DNA of 64,000 nt from Stigonema ocellatum SAG 48.90 = DSM 106950 (lineage in GTDB: Bacteria; Cyanobacteriota; Cyanobacteriia; Cyanobacteriales; Nostocaceae). The stretch spans positions 1-64,000 of the forward strand of contig JADQBA010000025.1 of NCBI GenBank assembly GCA_016903675.1, written 5' to 3'. The notes beneath the pieces are model-generated. The model saw only the letters and a list, made by a program, of their open reading frames with translations, did not search any database and had not been told where the DNA came from. The position numbers and the translations under genes were made by a program. Of the stretch, positions 35,036 through 44,828 are shown in pieces (the first letter of the stretch is position 1; each line of letters begins with the position of its first letter).

Positions 35036-36565
35036 GTGAACAAGGAAGAAGGTTTACAGACAGTTTTACAAGATACTTTTGCACTTTATGATCGAGTTCT
35101 TGATCAGCATGAAGCAAAATTGCGATCAACTGAGATCGGGATTGTCCAATCGATTGGGCAAGGAATTGCCAAAATCGTCGGCTTGCCTCATGTCCAGTCA
35201 GAGGAAATAGTCCGTTTTACTGGCGGGAGTCTGGGGTTGGTGTTTAACCTCGATCCCGAAGAAGTTGGGGTAGTTTTGCTTGATTCTAGCGATCAACTCC
35301 AGTCAGGTACGGAAGTGCGGCGCACTGGCAAAGTGCTTGATGTCCCTGTGGGCGATACGCTACTAGGAAGAGTAATCGATCCCCTCGGTCGTCCCCTCGA
35401 CGGCAAAGGCATGGTGCGAACTTCAGAACGCCGTCCCGCCGAACGCGATGCCCCTGCGATTATGGATCGTGCACCCGTGAATGTGCCATTGCAAACGGGC
35501 ATCAAAGCCATCGATGCCCTGATTCCCATTGGACGCGGACAAAGAGAATTGATTTTAGGCGATCGCCAAACGGGCAAAAGCGGTCTCGCCCTCGATACGA
35601 TCATCAATCAAAAAGGCAAAAATATTCTTTGTATCTATTGTGCCATCGGAAAGCGCAGTGCGGCTGTTGCCAAGCTCATTGCCGACCTCAATGAGCATGA
35701 GGCTTTTGCCTATACGACAGTGGTGATGGCAGCAGGAGAAGATCCGCCGGGCTTACAGTATGTCGCTCCTTATGCCGCTACTGCCATGGCGGAATATTTT
35801 ACAGATCAAGGGCGCGATGTGCTAATCGTTTACGATGACCTCACCAACCATGCCTCCACCTATCGAGAAATATCGCTCTTAATGCGCCGCCCACCCGGAC
35901 GCGAAGCCTATCCAGGTGATATTTTTTACATTCACTCGCGCTTACTCGAACGTTCTACTCATTTCAATGAGAAACGGGGTGGTGGTTCCTTAACTGCGCT
36001 GCCGATCATCGAAACAGAGGCACAAAACATTGCCGCATATATCCCAACTAATCTAATTTCAATTACCGATGGACAGATTTATCTTTCACCAATCCTCTTT
36101 CAAAAGGCAGTATTGCCTGCCATCGACATCGGCAAGTCGGTTTCGCGGGTGGGTGGCAAAACCCAACTAAGCGCCTATCGCGCTGTTTCAGGAGATTTAC
36201 GTCTTTCTTATTCTCAATTTGAAGAGCTAGAGGCTTTCTCTCGCTTTGGTACGCGCTTAGAAGAATCAACTCGCCTCACTTTAGAACGCGGGCGAAGGGT
36301 GCGTGAGATTCTCAAACAAAAGCAATATGCGCCGATGTCGGCTGCTGTGCAAATAGCTGTGTTGCTTTCGGTGACGGCAGGCTTGCTCGATGTCGTCCCG
36401 ATCGCTCTTATTGCCATTGCAGAGCAAGCGATCGCCCAAGCAATATCCACCCAGTTAGCCGACCTTTGCCTACAAATCGAAAGCGGAGCCGTATTGACTG
36501 ATGCCGATCGCGATGCCTTACTAAAGATTGCTAAAACTGCTATCGCGACCTTTATAAAGGAATAG
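35036..36565 (+). CDS. atpA: N-ATPase F1 subunit alpha
   Basis: 509 residues. P-loop GDRQTGKSGLA, VVMAAGEDPPGLQYVAPY, and LIVYDDLTNHASTYREISLL mark the alpha subunit, which holds the non-catalytic nucleotide site of F1. GTG 35036 lies seven bases after AGAGGAAG; the ATGATG just before it is out of frame. Two bases separate it from atpG. Confidence 0.95.
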   Translation: MNKEEGLQTVLQDTFALYDRVLDQHEAKLRSTEIGIVQSIGQGIAKIVGLPHVQSEEIVRFTGGSLGLVFNLDPEEVGVVLLDSSDQLQSGTEVRRTGKVLDVPVGDTLLGRVIDPLGRPLDGKGMVRTSERRPAERDAPAIMDRAPVNVPLQTGIKAIDALIPIGRGQRELILGDRQTGKSGLALDTIINQKGKNILCIYCAIGKRSAAVAKLIADLNEHEAFAYTTVVMAAGEDPPGLQYVAPYAATAMAEYFTDQGRDVLIVYDDLTNHASTYREISLLMRRPPGREAYPGDIFYIHSRLLERSTHFNEKRGGGSLTALPIIETEAQNIAAYIPTNLISITDGQIYLSPILFQKAVLPAIDIGKSVSRVGGKTQLSAYRAVSGDLRLSYSQFEELEAFSRFGTRLEESTRLTLERGRRVREILKQKQYAPMSAAVQIAVLLSVTAGLLDVVPIALIAIAEQAIAQAISTQLADLCLQIESGAVLTDADRDALLKIAKTAIATFIKE

Positions 36566-36567
36566 CT

Positions 36568-37497
36568 ATGTCATCCATTGAGCTTCTCCAACGCCAAATC
36601 CACACTGCGGAAAATCTGCAAGCCGTGGTGAAAATGATGAAAGTATTAGCGGCGTTAAACATCCACCAATACGAACAGGCGGTTGCCTCCCTCGCTGAGT
36701 ATAATCGTACTATCGAAATGGGGTTGCATGTCGTTCTCAAGGCAGCACATACTCATGACGCTTCGCCCCAACATGGTAACGGCGACCACTTCAAAACTGA
36801 CCCACCATCCCTTTCCACCGACCTTGGTCGTTGCGGCGTGATTATCTTTGGCTCTGAGCAAGGGATGTGTGGTCAGTTCAACGAACAGATTAGCGGCTAT
36901 GCGATCGCTGAATTAGAGAAGTTGAAGCTCTCACACGAAAGACGGGCGATTTTTGTTGTCGGATCGAGAGTTATCTCCCATTTAGAAACCGCAGGCTATG
37001 AGATCGAGCAGACTTTCGCCATGCCTGGTTCACTAACTGGGATCACATCAATGGTTCAAGAAATCTTGCTGCACATTGCCACATGGCGCGATAGCAAGCA
37101 AATTGTCCGAATTTTCTTGTTCTACAACCACTTACATTCCAATACGTTATGCGAGCCGTACAAGCTGCAACTGTTGCCACTTGACCGCGAATGGCTACAA
37201 CATATCGAAAGCTTAGCATGGCGATCGCGGACTCTACCAACTTTTACGATGCCGAGCGATGTTTTGGTTGCATCTCTATTACAACAATATTTCTTTATCT
37301 CGCTCTACCGTGCTTTTGGTGAGTCCCTCGCAGGTGAAAACGCTAGCCGTCTCGCTTCTATGCAGGTTGCCGAGAAAAATATTCAGGAGCGGCTCACAGA
37401 GTTTACTACTCAATTTCAGCAAAAACGCCAAACTGAAATTACAGATGAATTGCTAGAAATTATTTCAGCCTTTGAGTTAAGTCAACATAATTCGTAA
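36568..37497 (+). CDS. atpG: N-ATPase F1 subunit gamma
   Basis: 309 residues with the terminal helices of the rotor stalk: N-terminal QIHTAENLQAVVKMMKVLAA and C-terminal LAGENASRLASMQVAEKNI. The middle FGSEQGMCGQFNEQI is the usual nucleotide-like fold core. ATG follows AAAGGA. The gene lies between alpha and beta, as in standard F1 order. Confidence 0.92.
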   Translation: MSSIELLQRQIHTAENLQAVVKMMKVLAALNIHQYEQAVASLAEYNRTIEMGLHVVLKAAHTHDASPQHGNGDHFKTDPPSLSTDLGRCGVIIFGSEQGMCGQFNEQISGYAIAELEKLKLSHERRAIFVVGSRVISHLETAGYEIEQTFAMPGSLTGITSMVQEILLHIATWRDSKQIVRIFLFYNHLHSNTLCEPYKLQLLPLDREWLQHIESLAWRSRTLPTFTMPSDVLVASLLQQYFFISLYRAFGESLAGENASRLASMQVAEKNIQERLTEFTTQFQQKRQTEITDELLEIISAFELSQHNS

Positions 37498-37514
37498 TTG
37501 TTACCCCTAATGTT

Positions 37515-38951
37515 ATGGAACCAAATGTTAAATCATCTTCCCAGTCAAATCATTCCCAAGAACAAAATCTTGGTTCTGTTCTCTCCGTGCGGAGCAGCAT
37601 CATCGATATCCATTTTCCCAAACGGTTGCCAGATATACATAGCCAGTTACAAGTAGGGAAAGCAGGTAATATTGCCATCGAGGTGGTTTCCCATCTCAGT
37701 GCTCAGGTGGTGCGGGGTGTGGCACTTGCCCCAACCGCAGGTTTGACACGTGGCGACGTTGTCATTGATACTCAGCACCCGTTACAAGTTCCCGTGGGCG
37801 ATCGCCTCTTAGGCAGAATGTTAAACCTGTTTGGCGAGAGTATCGATGAGAAAGCGCCGATTTCAGGTGGCGAATGGCGATCAATCCATGCTACGCCGAT
37901 CGCGATGTCAGAGCGAGTCACCAAAGCCGAAATCCTCAAAACTGGGATTAAAGTGATTGATCTGCTCACACCTTTGGAACGGGGCGGCAAAACAGGTTTG
38001 CTTGGCGGTGCAGGCGTTGGCAAAACTGTGCTAATTACGGAAATGATCCATAACATGGTCAAGCAGCACCAAGGCGTAAGTTTATTTTGTGGGATTGGCG
38101 AACGCTGCCGCGAAGGTCTGGATCTATATCAAGAAATGGAAGCAACGGGCGTTCTCCAAAATGCAGTCTTGGTCTTCGGACAGATGAATGAACCGCCGGG
38201 AGTCAGATTTTGGGCTGGACATGCGGCGCTGACAATGGCAGAATATTTTCGCGATCATTCCCAAAAAGATGTATTGCTTTTGATCGATAATATCTTTCGC
38301 TTTATCCAAGCGGGTTCAGAAGTATCAGGACTGATGGGGATACTACCTTCGCGGGTCGGCTATCAACCAACTCTCGCCACCGAACTCAGTCAACTAGAGG
38401 AGCGCATTTGCAATACATCGGCAGGGGCGATTACTTCCATTCAAGCGGTTTATGTACCTGCGGACGACTTCACCGACCCCTCTGCTGTGGCTGTGTTTTC
38501 ACATCTGTCAGCAGCAATTGTGTTGTCACGCAAACGGGCGAGTGAAGGGCTATATCCTGCCGTGGATTTGATGCAATCAAATTCCAAAATGTTGATGCCT
38601 CATATTGTTGGCGATCGCCATTATCAAATCGCTCAAGCAGTACGCAAAACCATCACTACCTATGAGGAACTGAAAGATATCATCGCAATGTTGGGCTTAG
38701 AAGAATTATCGGAAGGCGATCGCAAAGTGGTATCCCGAGCAAGACTTTTAGAACGTTTTCTCACTCAACCCTTCTTTTCGACTGCCCAGTTTACAGGTTT
38801 GACAGGGAAATTAGTAGAATTAGACGATGTCTTAGAAGGATGCGAGCGCATTCTCAATGACGAGTTTTCTGATACACCAGAGCGATCGCTCTATATGATC
38901 GGCTCAATTGATGAAGTCGTAAAAGCTCCAAAAGAGGGCAAAAAATCATGA
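37515..38951 (+). CDS. atpD: N-ATPase F1 subunit beta
   Basis: 478 residues. Catalytic P-loop GGAGVGKTVLI, Glu in FCGIGERCREG, QMNEPPGVRFWAG, LLLIDNIFRFIQAGSEVSGL, and VYVPADDFTDP identify beta. In most N-ATPase operons atpD comes first; here it follows atpG. It overlaps atpC by four bases (ATGA). Confidence 0.95.
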   Translation: MEPNVKSSSQSNHSQEQNLGSVLSVRSSIIDIHFPKRLPDIHSQLQVGKAGNIAIEVVSHLSAQVVRGVALAPTAGLTRGDVVIDTQHPLQVPVGDRLLGRMLNLFGESIDEKAPISGGEWRSIHATPIAMSERVTKAEILKTGIKVIDLLTPLERGGKTGLLGGAGVGKTVLITEMIHNMVKQHQGVSLFCGIGERCREGLDLYQEMEATGVLQNAVLVFGQMNEPPGVRFWAGHAALTMAEYFRDHSQKDVLLLIDNIFRFIQAGSEVSGLMGILPSRVGYQPTLATELSQLEERICNTSAGAITSIQAVYVPADDFTDPSAVAVFSHLSAAIVLSRKRASEGLYPAVDLMQSNSKMLMPHIVGDRHYQIAQAVRKTITTYEELKDIIAMLGLEELSEGDRKVVSRARLLERFLTQPFFSTAQFTGLTGKLVELDDVLEGCERILNDEFSDTPERSLYMIGSIDEVVKAPKEGKKS

Positions 38952-39382
38952 CCTCCACACCATCACAAACGCATCCAGAAATACCGTCAGAAATGCGGCT
39001 CAAAGTTGTCTTACCAACCAAAATCCTGATGGAAACAGCCGCGATAAAAGTGATTGCAGAAGCGGAGAATGGGATGTTTTGCTTGCTGCCTCGCCATTTA
39101 GATTTTGTCACGACGCTTATACCGAGTTTGCTATCCTTCGTCTCACCGCAAGGACAAGAACAATTCCTGGCGATCAATCAAGGAATTTTGATAAAGCATG
39201 GGGATGAGGTCACAGTCGCTACCCAAAATGCAGTTCAAGGTGGTGATTTGGGAATGTTGAGAAAAACCGTTGAGCAGCAGTTTCAGTTAATCGATGAACG
39301 CGAAAAAACAGCACGTTCCGTTTTAGCAAAGCTAGAGGTAAACACAATTCGGCACTTTATCGAGTTAGGTGAATATGTATGA
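38948..39382 (+). CDS. atpC: N-ATPase F1 subunit epsilon
   Basis: 144 residues. N-terminal beta-sandwich (LKVVLPTKILMETAAIKVIAE, FCLLPRHLDFVTTLIPS) and a short C-terminal helical part with ELGEYV end. Regulates and couples F1 rotation. ATGA overlaps at both ends (atpD and atpQ). Confidence 0.88.
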   Translation: MTSTPSQTHPEIPSEMRLKVVLPTKILMETAAIKVIAEAENGMFCLLPRHLDFVTTLIPSLLSFVSPQGQEQFLAINQGILIKHGDEVTVATQNAVQGGDLGMLRKTVEQQFQLIDEREKTARSVLAKLEVNTIRHFIELGEYV

Positions 39383-39759
39383 AAACTCCCGGACGTAAGT
39401 CGCGAGCGCAAACGCATCTCTTTGCCAAGGCGATCGCTAATAAAGAACGTCGCAAACTTTATGCTCGCCAAGCGAAACCTTATGGTGGAGTTTGGTTTGG
39501 TTTTGGTTTTGCGGGCTTAGTCGGTTGGTCAGTGGTCGCACCAACTTTGTTGGGGATGGGACTAGGAATCTGGATTGATTTCCAATTTCCCAGTCGGTTC
39601 TCATGGACATTGGCACTGATGCTGGCTGGTTTAACCCTCGGTTGTTTGATTGCATGGGAATGGGTATCGCAGGAGCAGGAACGTATGGCAAGAGATCAGC
39701 CACCTGATGATTCTCCTCAATTTCCAGCAGATTCTCCCAACGAGAAAGAAGGAACGTAA
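39379..39759 (+). CDS. atpQ: N-ATPase subunit AtpQ (AtpI-like)
   Basis: 126 residues with two membrane helices (GVWFGFGFAGLVGWSVVAPTL; WTLALMLAGLTLGCLIAW) and a Pro/Asp-rich tail. The AtpI-like fold and the ATGA overlap with atpC match AtpQ of N-ATPases. Last gene of the operon; the right end of a TnpB element begins within a few bases of its stop. Confidence 0.82.
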   Translation: MKTPGRKSRAQTHLFAKAIANKERRKLYARQAKPYGGVWFGFGFAGLVGWSVVAPTLLGMGLGIWIDFQFPSRFSWTLALMLAGLTLGCLIAWEWVSQEQERMARDQPPDDSPQFPADSPNEKEGT

Positions 39760-39761
39760 AC

Positions 39762-39800
39762 AACCCAGCGCCGCCCTTCGGGACGGCGTGGGCTTTTAGT
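39762..39800. terminator. GC-rich hairpin at the end of atpQ and tnpB
   Basis: CAGCGCCGCCCTTCGGGACGGCG and following form a strong stem; placed immediately after both converging genes. It is the usual right-end hairpin position of IS200/IS605-type elements and may terminate transcription on both strands. Confidence 0.55.
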
Positions 39801-39918
39801 AGCCCTGGGTGTCGAATAAACTGAGTTGTACATACTCGACCTTAGCCTTTCTAACAACTAGCTCACAAGACAAACCCGGACCTCGAGGCTGATTTACGGC
39901 AGCCCCAATAAGCGAAAT
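39796..39918 (-). CDS. tnpB: tnpB 3' exon downstream of the group II intron
   Basis: Encodes SLIGAAVNQPRGPGLSCELV and ends TQGY at the TAA 39796-39798. GAAVNQPRGPGLSC is the C-terminus typical of cyanobacterial IS605-type TnpB, so this is the missing tail of the gene at 44829-45918. Precise joining gives DYNGAN-V-SLIGAAVNQP when the 3' exon starts at about 39918; one base of uncertainty remains at the splice point. Confidence 0.75.
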   Translation of the reverse strand: MSLIGAAVNQPRGPGLSCELVVRKAKVEYVQLSLFDTQGY

Positions 39919-39962
39919 TAGGTAGGGTCGAGGAGAGCATTACTGCTCTACCCCTCCCATCC

Positions 39963-40000
39963 GAAACCGTGCTTGTACCTTTCAGCACACACGGCTACTC
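39963..40000 (-). ncRNA. Domain V of the outer group II intron
   Basis: Hairpin GAGTAGCCGTGTGTGCTGAA paired with GGTACAAGCACGGTTTC, the catalytic domain V pattern, just 3' of the maturase stop codon region. Confidence 0.8.
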
Positions 40001-41789
40001 AGCGTGTTGTCCATCTGTCAAATCGGACTTCCTGACAGCATGACCAATGAAATTAGGGATATCATTCACCCATTCCCAGTCAAACTTTTCCCAAAAATGG
40101 GAGAGTTTTTCTAGGAATTTTGAGCGGTCTTTTCTCCTAATTTCTTTTAGGTCAAGTGCGGTCTTTTCATCATGGCAATGTCGATGTAATAGTTGCAGAT
40201 TTTGGTATTCATCCTTACCGCCTATGGCTCTGGGGATGATGTGGTCTACTTCTAAAACATCCCAGTCTTGAAAGCTTAATCCACACCAAGAACATTTACC
40301 CTTTTGTCGCTTAAGCAACTTAGCCTTACGATTGGGCATTTCGGGATGTGTCCCTAGTCTTGAACTCCAGTAAACTAGGTCGCCATCGTATGGGCTTTTA
40401 TCGCCTTTGACTTTCACATAGTCAGTGCTACTACAAGCTATATCTTTATGCTTTAGTAACCGGAAAGGGTTCGCTTTCCCGACCTTTGTCGCGAATACCC
40501 AGTTATCGCCATCTATGGTAGTCCAGTATTTATTAGAACCATCTTTACTGTTTCCACAGCGGCGTTGTGCCCATCGTCGAAGTTTCAGGTATGTGAGGTT
40601 GTCTTGTTTGGACAACTCTCCGAATGTTTTGGCATCGGAGTATGAATAGAAAGAAGTCCATCCCCTTATGACAGGGTTGAGGTCTTTGATTAATGCCGAT
40701 TGAGGCGAAGACCTGTGTTTTGTGATGATTCTTCCAACTTCCTCAATGTGAGCCTTACTCGCCTTCTCGGATGGGATGATGAGGGTATTGAAACCTAGTA
40801 TTTTACCATCGGTGTTTTTATTACTCCGATATTTACCCGCCGAATATTGCTGGATGTGATGACCGAGAAAGTCAAAACCAGCTTTATCATCCTCACTTAG
40901 TTCAGGATTGAATGTATGAGTAAGCCGGGTTTTTTCAGGTTTCAATTCCAGTCCTATGCCAGATAACCATTCCGAGATAATTTCTCGGCATCTTTGGACA
41001 ACGGCTTTTTTCTCGTGTAGCACAACGAAATCGTCGGCATAGCGTATAAAGCTAAGGGACTTGATTTTATCTCGTCCTCCGACTTGACGCCCACGATAGT
41101 CGCGGGCGTCAAGTGTTGTGGCGTATTCGTTAAGTGCGTTTTCTAAACCGTGGAGGGCTATATTCGCAAGTAGTGGTGAAATGACACCACCCTGCGGCGT
41201 ACCCTCAGATGTGGCAGTAAATACCCCTTGGTCTATTACACCGGACTTGAGCCAAGCTTTTATTTGTTGCCTAACCTTGCCTTTGATGTTCAACTTTTGA
41301 AGCAATACTTCATGGTTGATGCGGTCAAAACAGCGGGCAATATCCGCGTCTAACACGTATTTTGCCTTGTTTTGAATACAGAGTTTAATCTGTTTTACGG
41401 CATCATGGCATGACCTTCCGGGTCTAAAACCATAGGAATTTGGCTCAAAAACCGCTTCCCATTCTGGCTCAAGTGCAGCTTTCACTACAGCTTGTAGTGC
41501 GCGGTCGTACATTGTGGGTATTCCTAGGGGGCGTTTTTCTTCTCTACCAGGCTTAGGAATCCATACTCTACGAGTGGGTTTGGATTTGCCAGTTAGCTTA
41601 AGTTCCCCAACCAATTCCATACGCGCTTCTGGGGATAGTGATTTAACACCGTCCACACCTGCCGTTTTCTTGCCTTGGTTTTCAACTGTAACCCGTCGTA
41701 CCGCTAGTACTTTATTAGACCAAGACCTCATCAAGGTCTTCTGGAGTTTGCGGCATCGCTTGACATCGCCATGGCGGGAAGCAGCATAA
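39995..41789 (-). CDS. Outer-intron reverse transcriptase/maturase, main exon
   Basis: This is the second part of a maturase whose first 98 bases are at 43954-44051; the joined length is 1893 bases, exactly 631 codons. RT domain: GVDGVKSLSPEAR, NSYGFRPGRSCHDAV, GTPQGGVISPLLANI and the catalytic FIRYADDFVV; then the maturase X region (GWTSFYSY) and an HNH endonuclease (CSWCG...LEVDHIIPRAIGG, NLQLLHRHCHDEK). It enables splicing and mobility of the outer intron. Without removal of the inner intron it could only start internally (TTG/ATG near 41734), losing the N-terminal RT motif. The exon begins in the codon for Arg before YAASRHGDVKR. Confidence 0.85.
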
Positions 41790-41835
41790 ATGGGTAGAGT
41801 CGATGGCGGGTATTATCCCGCGCACCTCTCTGTTA

Positions 41836-41869
41836 GATCCGGACATGTAATTTTCACTACATCCGGCTC
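41836..41869 (-). ncRNA. Domain V of the inner group II intron
   Basis: GAGCCGGATGTAGTGAAAAT pairing with ATTACATGTCCGGATC: the AGC/GAAA-type domain V hairpin, ten bases after the maturase stop. Confidence 0.88.
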
Positions 41870-41878
41870 CCGATATTC

Positions 41879-43390
41879 TTAGCTTTCGCGCTTGCCCATG
41901 TGCAAATAATCATGGCAACTTTCATGAATTGCCATGAGATTTTGTTTCTTCCAGGTGGCGTGGTTTCCATCTATGTGATGGAGGTGAACCCGTTCGTCGG
42001 ATAGAAGTTTTAGCCCACAAGCTGCACATGCATGGTTTTGCCTTTGTAAAGCTTTAGAGGTTTCACCGTCATAGAGTTTGCTGTTGCGCTTACTCCAGTA
42101 GGTTAAGTCTCCGTCGTAGGGTGATTTTTCACCCTGGACGTTAACGTGCTTATTTTCGGAGTGGTGAACCTTTGGGAACGCTTTGTCAAGCAATTTCTTG
42201 CTTGACTCGCGGTCTTTTTTGGTTTCCTTGTTGAACACCCTGTACGCTCTCTGTTGAATGTGAAACAGTGAGAATCGTGACCCATCCATTTTACAGAAGC
42301 GGTGGTAGTTCCTCCAACCTCTAACCACTGGGGCTAATTTCTCAGCCTTGGTTGTGGCACCATAATTCGAGTTGTTGACTACGGCTTTTACTTTCTTACG
42401 GAATGTCTTGAAGTTATCCACTGAGGGGACGCATCTGAACTTTCCGTTGCTCTGCACCTTGAAGTGCCAGCCTAGGAAATCAAAGCCGTCTGTCGTTGCG
42501 GTCAGCTTAGTCTTCTTCTCGCTTACCTTCATCCCTCTTTGGGCGAGGAACTGGCTAATTTTTTCAAGTATTGATTCTGCGTTATCATTGGGTTTAAGTA
42601 GAAAAATCATGTCATCGGCGTACCTAACCGACTGGTGAATTTCCTCTATCCCGTTGAGCGCAATGTTGGCTAATAGGGGACTCACCACTCCCCCTTGGGG
42701 GGTACCCTGTTCGGGGAATTCTGGATTGACTCCTGATTTAAGACATCGAAATATTCCTGTCTTTAGGCTCGAAGGTGCAATGAGTCTATCCATTATGCAT
42801 GAGTGGCTTATCCTGTCGAAGCATTTTTCAATATCGAGTTCGATGACCCGTTTATCTATTCCATGACTATATGAGCGTAGGTTTAAAAATAGGATTTTCT
42901 GCGCATCGTGCGCACTTCGTCCCGTTCTAAATCCGTAGCTGTTGGCATGGAAGGTTGCTTCGTGTGCTGGCTCTAATGCGTATTTGGCTAGGCACTGCCA
43001 AGCTCTATCGCCTAGAGTAGGGACTTTTAGGATACGTTTTGTGCCATCCTTTTTAGGGATGGGTATTTCGCGTAGCTTTTGGTGATGCCAATTGCTGCCG
43101 TGGCGTTTAAGTTCTTCACTTAGTTCAAACCTCTCCTTAAAGGTTAGGTCTGCTTCGCCATCGACTCCCGGTGTCTTTTTCCCAGCGTTTAGCTGACTTA
43201 CTTGCCGGACTGCCAGTAACCTCGCTGCGGTGGATTTCAGAATCAGCTTCTGGATTGACCTTGCCTTGCGCATGTCACCAACCCGAACGGCTTTATACAC
43301 TCTTTGTTGTAGGCGGAATAGATTACGGCGGAATTGCTTCCACGGTAAGTTTTTCCAGGATTCACTAGCATTACTGCTGTGTCTAATCAT
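41879..43390 (-). CDS. Inner-intron reverse transcriptase/maturase with HNH
   Basis: 503 residues. N-terminal RT-0 type segment (WKQFRRNLFRLQQRVYKAV), GVDGEADLTFKER, NSYGFRTGRSAHDA, GTPQGGVVSPLLANIAL, catalytic SVRYADDMIFLL, maturase region GWRNYHRFC, and a C-terminal HNH (CAACGLKLL, VHLHHIDGNHATWKKQN, HESCHDYLH). It serves splicing and retrohoming of the inner intron. It differs clearly from the outer maturase, so the two introns are of different lineages rather than a self-insertion. The gene appears intact. Confidence 0.92.
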   Translation of the reverse strand: MIRHSSNASESWKNLPWKQFRRNLFRLQQRVYKAVRVGDMRKARSIQKLILKSTAARLLAVRQVSQLNAGKKTPGVDGEADLTFKERFELSEELKRHGSNWHHQKLREIPIPKKDGTKRILKVPTLGDRAWQCLAKYALEPAHEATFHANSYGFRTGRSAHDAQKILFLNLRSYSHGIDKRVIELDIEKCFDRISHSCIMDRLIAPSSLKTGIFRCLKSGVNPEFPEQGTPQGGVVSPLLANIALNGIEEIHQSVRYADDMIFLLKPNDNAESILEKISQFLAQRGMKVSEKKTKLTATTDGFDFLGWHFKVQSNGKFRCVPSVDNFKTFRKKVKAVVNNSNYGATTKAEKLAPVVRGWRNYHRFCKMDGSRFSLFHIQQRAYRVFNKETKKDRESSKKLLDKAFPKVHHSENKHVNVQGEKSPYDGDLTYWSKRNSKLYDGETSKALQRQNHACAACGLKLLSDERVHLHHIDGNHATWKKQNLMAIHESCHDYLHMGKRES

Positions 43391-43953
43391 GCTCTGACCC
43401 CAAGTACGTGTACTCTGAACACCTCAGACTAATTACAGTCTGTCCTACCCAAATTAAAAGAATTCTGCTGCTCGTCCAGCTTACTCAGGGGTTCGACCTC
43501 CCCTTAGACTTTTAATTTGTTTTTCTTCGTTCCCCTGGTTAGATTGTTCGTTCCTTTAGGTGGAGTCACTTCAACCACTGGATTCCCTAGACTCTTGCCG
43601 TTACCAAAACGACTGCACGGCGGGAATTAGCTCCAGTGAAGTCGGGGGGTTGTATGTTGTGTCCCGCTTGCTGCTGGGTTGCTTTTCTAGACTCTATTTC
43701 ACCGTAGGAACTCCCCATTAGCACCAGTGTCAGCCCACAACAGCCGTCTGATTATGCCCTGTACCCAGCTTCACCCTCCGAAAACCGAGTTCGGTCAGTG
43801 TGGGCAGATAGGGAGTCATGCCTGAGTCTGGCAGACGGGACTTTCACCCGCATCTTTCCAAGAGTTCAACCCTTAATGGCAGTAATCTGCTGCCTGGTTG
43901 GTGGAGTTATTTACGGACTTTACCTACCGTGATTCATCCACAACGAATCGCAC
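43391..43953 (-). ncRNA. Domains I-III of the inner group II intron
   Basis: Non-coding, begins GTGCGATTCGTTGTGG at 43953. Many short complementary segments are consistent with intron RNA folding; individual domains were not folded here. Confidence 0.65.
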
Positions 43954-44051
43954 CGTTTTTGCAGCTTAAAAACATATCTCTCGGCTTTTGCCCAGTTGAT
44001 TTGTCTCCATCCCTCGGTCTTTATTTCTAAATCCGAATTAGGCTTTTCCAC
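43954..44051 (-). CDS. Outer-intron maturase, 5' exon
   Basis: GTG 44051 follows AAAGGAG by nine bases and opens EKPNSDLEIKTEGWRQINWA, then ERYVFKLQKR, the N-terminal (RT-0) segment of group II maturases, ending two bases into a codon at the 5' splice site of the inner intron (43953/43954). With 39995-41789 it forms one continuous maturase of 630 residues. Confidence 0.82.
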
Positions 44052-44828
44052 AACTACTAACTCCTTTAGCTTTCCCACACTGCGGCTCACGTCTGCTTAT
44101 CCCGGTGATTACCACCATCCCTTTTCAGGCGTTACCCGTTGATTCGGGTTGGGCGTTAGCTTTTTGAACCATCCCATCCCATCGTTGCTTATGGCTTGAC
44201 GCCTACCTGTTACCAGTTTCAGGGGCATACGATGGGGTTACTTCGTTCCCACTATTCATTAATTGAGTCGTTAGGGTGTGTCTTTCCACCGAGGTTCTAA
44301 GAGGTGCGCTATCTCGGTAAACGAAACCTGATAGTCTTTACCTTTGTCGGATGTTTCCGACCCAAGAGGTGAACCGAAGTCCACAAGCTTATATCCCTTG
44401 GCAACGGCTAACGATGGTTCAATGACACTTGGCTTGTTCTACCCATAGACTCTTGCTAGCGGCTTGCGCTTTCAGCTATTACCGCCTCAACCGCTTTCAC
44501 TCCCGCTTCTATATCTGGGTTGTCAGTCCAGATACAGGGGAAACTCCTCATCTACCTCACGGTAGAGGGCGCTGTGTGCTTTTAATCCCGCACCGGGACA
44601 GTAGGACTTGGTGTATTCTGGATTGGGTTATAATTTAGGTTGGTAAGAACTTCAATCTTTCCCCGTTCCTCTAGCTTTTTTAGCTGTTGCTCGGCTAGAT
44701 TTGCTCACCTACAAGAATAGTGAGTTGTCATTGGTTGAGGATGAAAGTGCGAACTCTACCCCAGGATTGGGTTACTCAACCATTGCCAGCCGTCCTCCCC
44801 TTTCAGGTTTAGGCTGAACGAATCGCAC
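44052..44828 (-). ncRNA. Domains I-III of the outer group II intron
   Basis: Non-coding stretch starting GTGCGATTCGTTCAGCC at 44828; the first bases are the same as those of the inner intron's 5' end. No independent gene seen. Confidence 0.65.

Larger units (their letters stand above)
41790..43953 (-). mobile_element. Inner group II intron (2164 nt) inside the outer maturase gene
   Basis: 5' end GTGCGATTCG at 43953 and 3' end CTCTACCCAT at 41790 (minus strand). Domains I-III are at 43391-43953, the maturase gene at 41879-43390, domain V at 41836-41869 and domain VI at about 41790-41832. Removing it joins FKLQKR to YAASRHGD in frame, which supports both boundaries. Confidence 0.88.
39919..44828 (-). 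mobile_element. Outer group II intron, inserted in tnpB and carrying a second intron
   Basis: 5' end GTGCGATTCG at 44828 (minus strand), directly after tnpB codons for YNGAN; domains I-III about 44050-44828; maturase gene in domain IV; domain V at 39963-40000 (GAGTAGCCGTG...CACGGTTTC) and domain VI with the bulge region before CCTACCTAA at about 39919. Total about 4.9 kb, of which 2.16 kb is the inner intron. The 3' boundary may be off by one or two bases. Confidence 0.82.

Noticed and set aside
41821..41830. GTGCGCG on the minus strand as an intron 5' end
   Set aside because: It lies in domain VI of the inner intron; the true 5' ends (GTGCGATTCG) are at 43953 and 44828.
44429..44638. Plus-strand frame in the outer intron
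   Set aside because: Lies in structured intron domains I-III.
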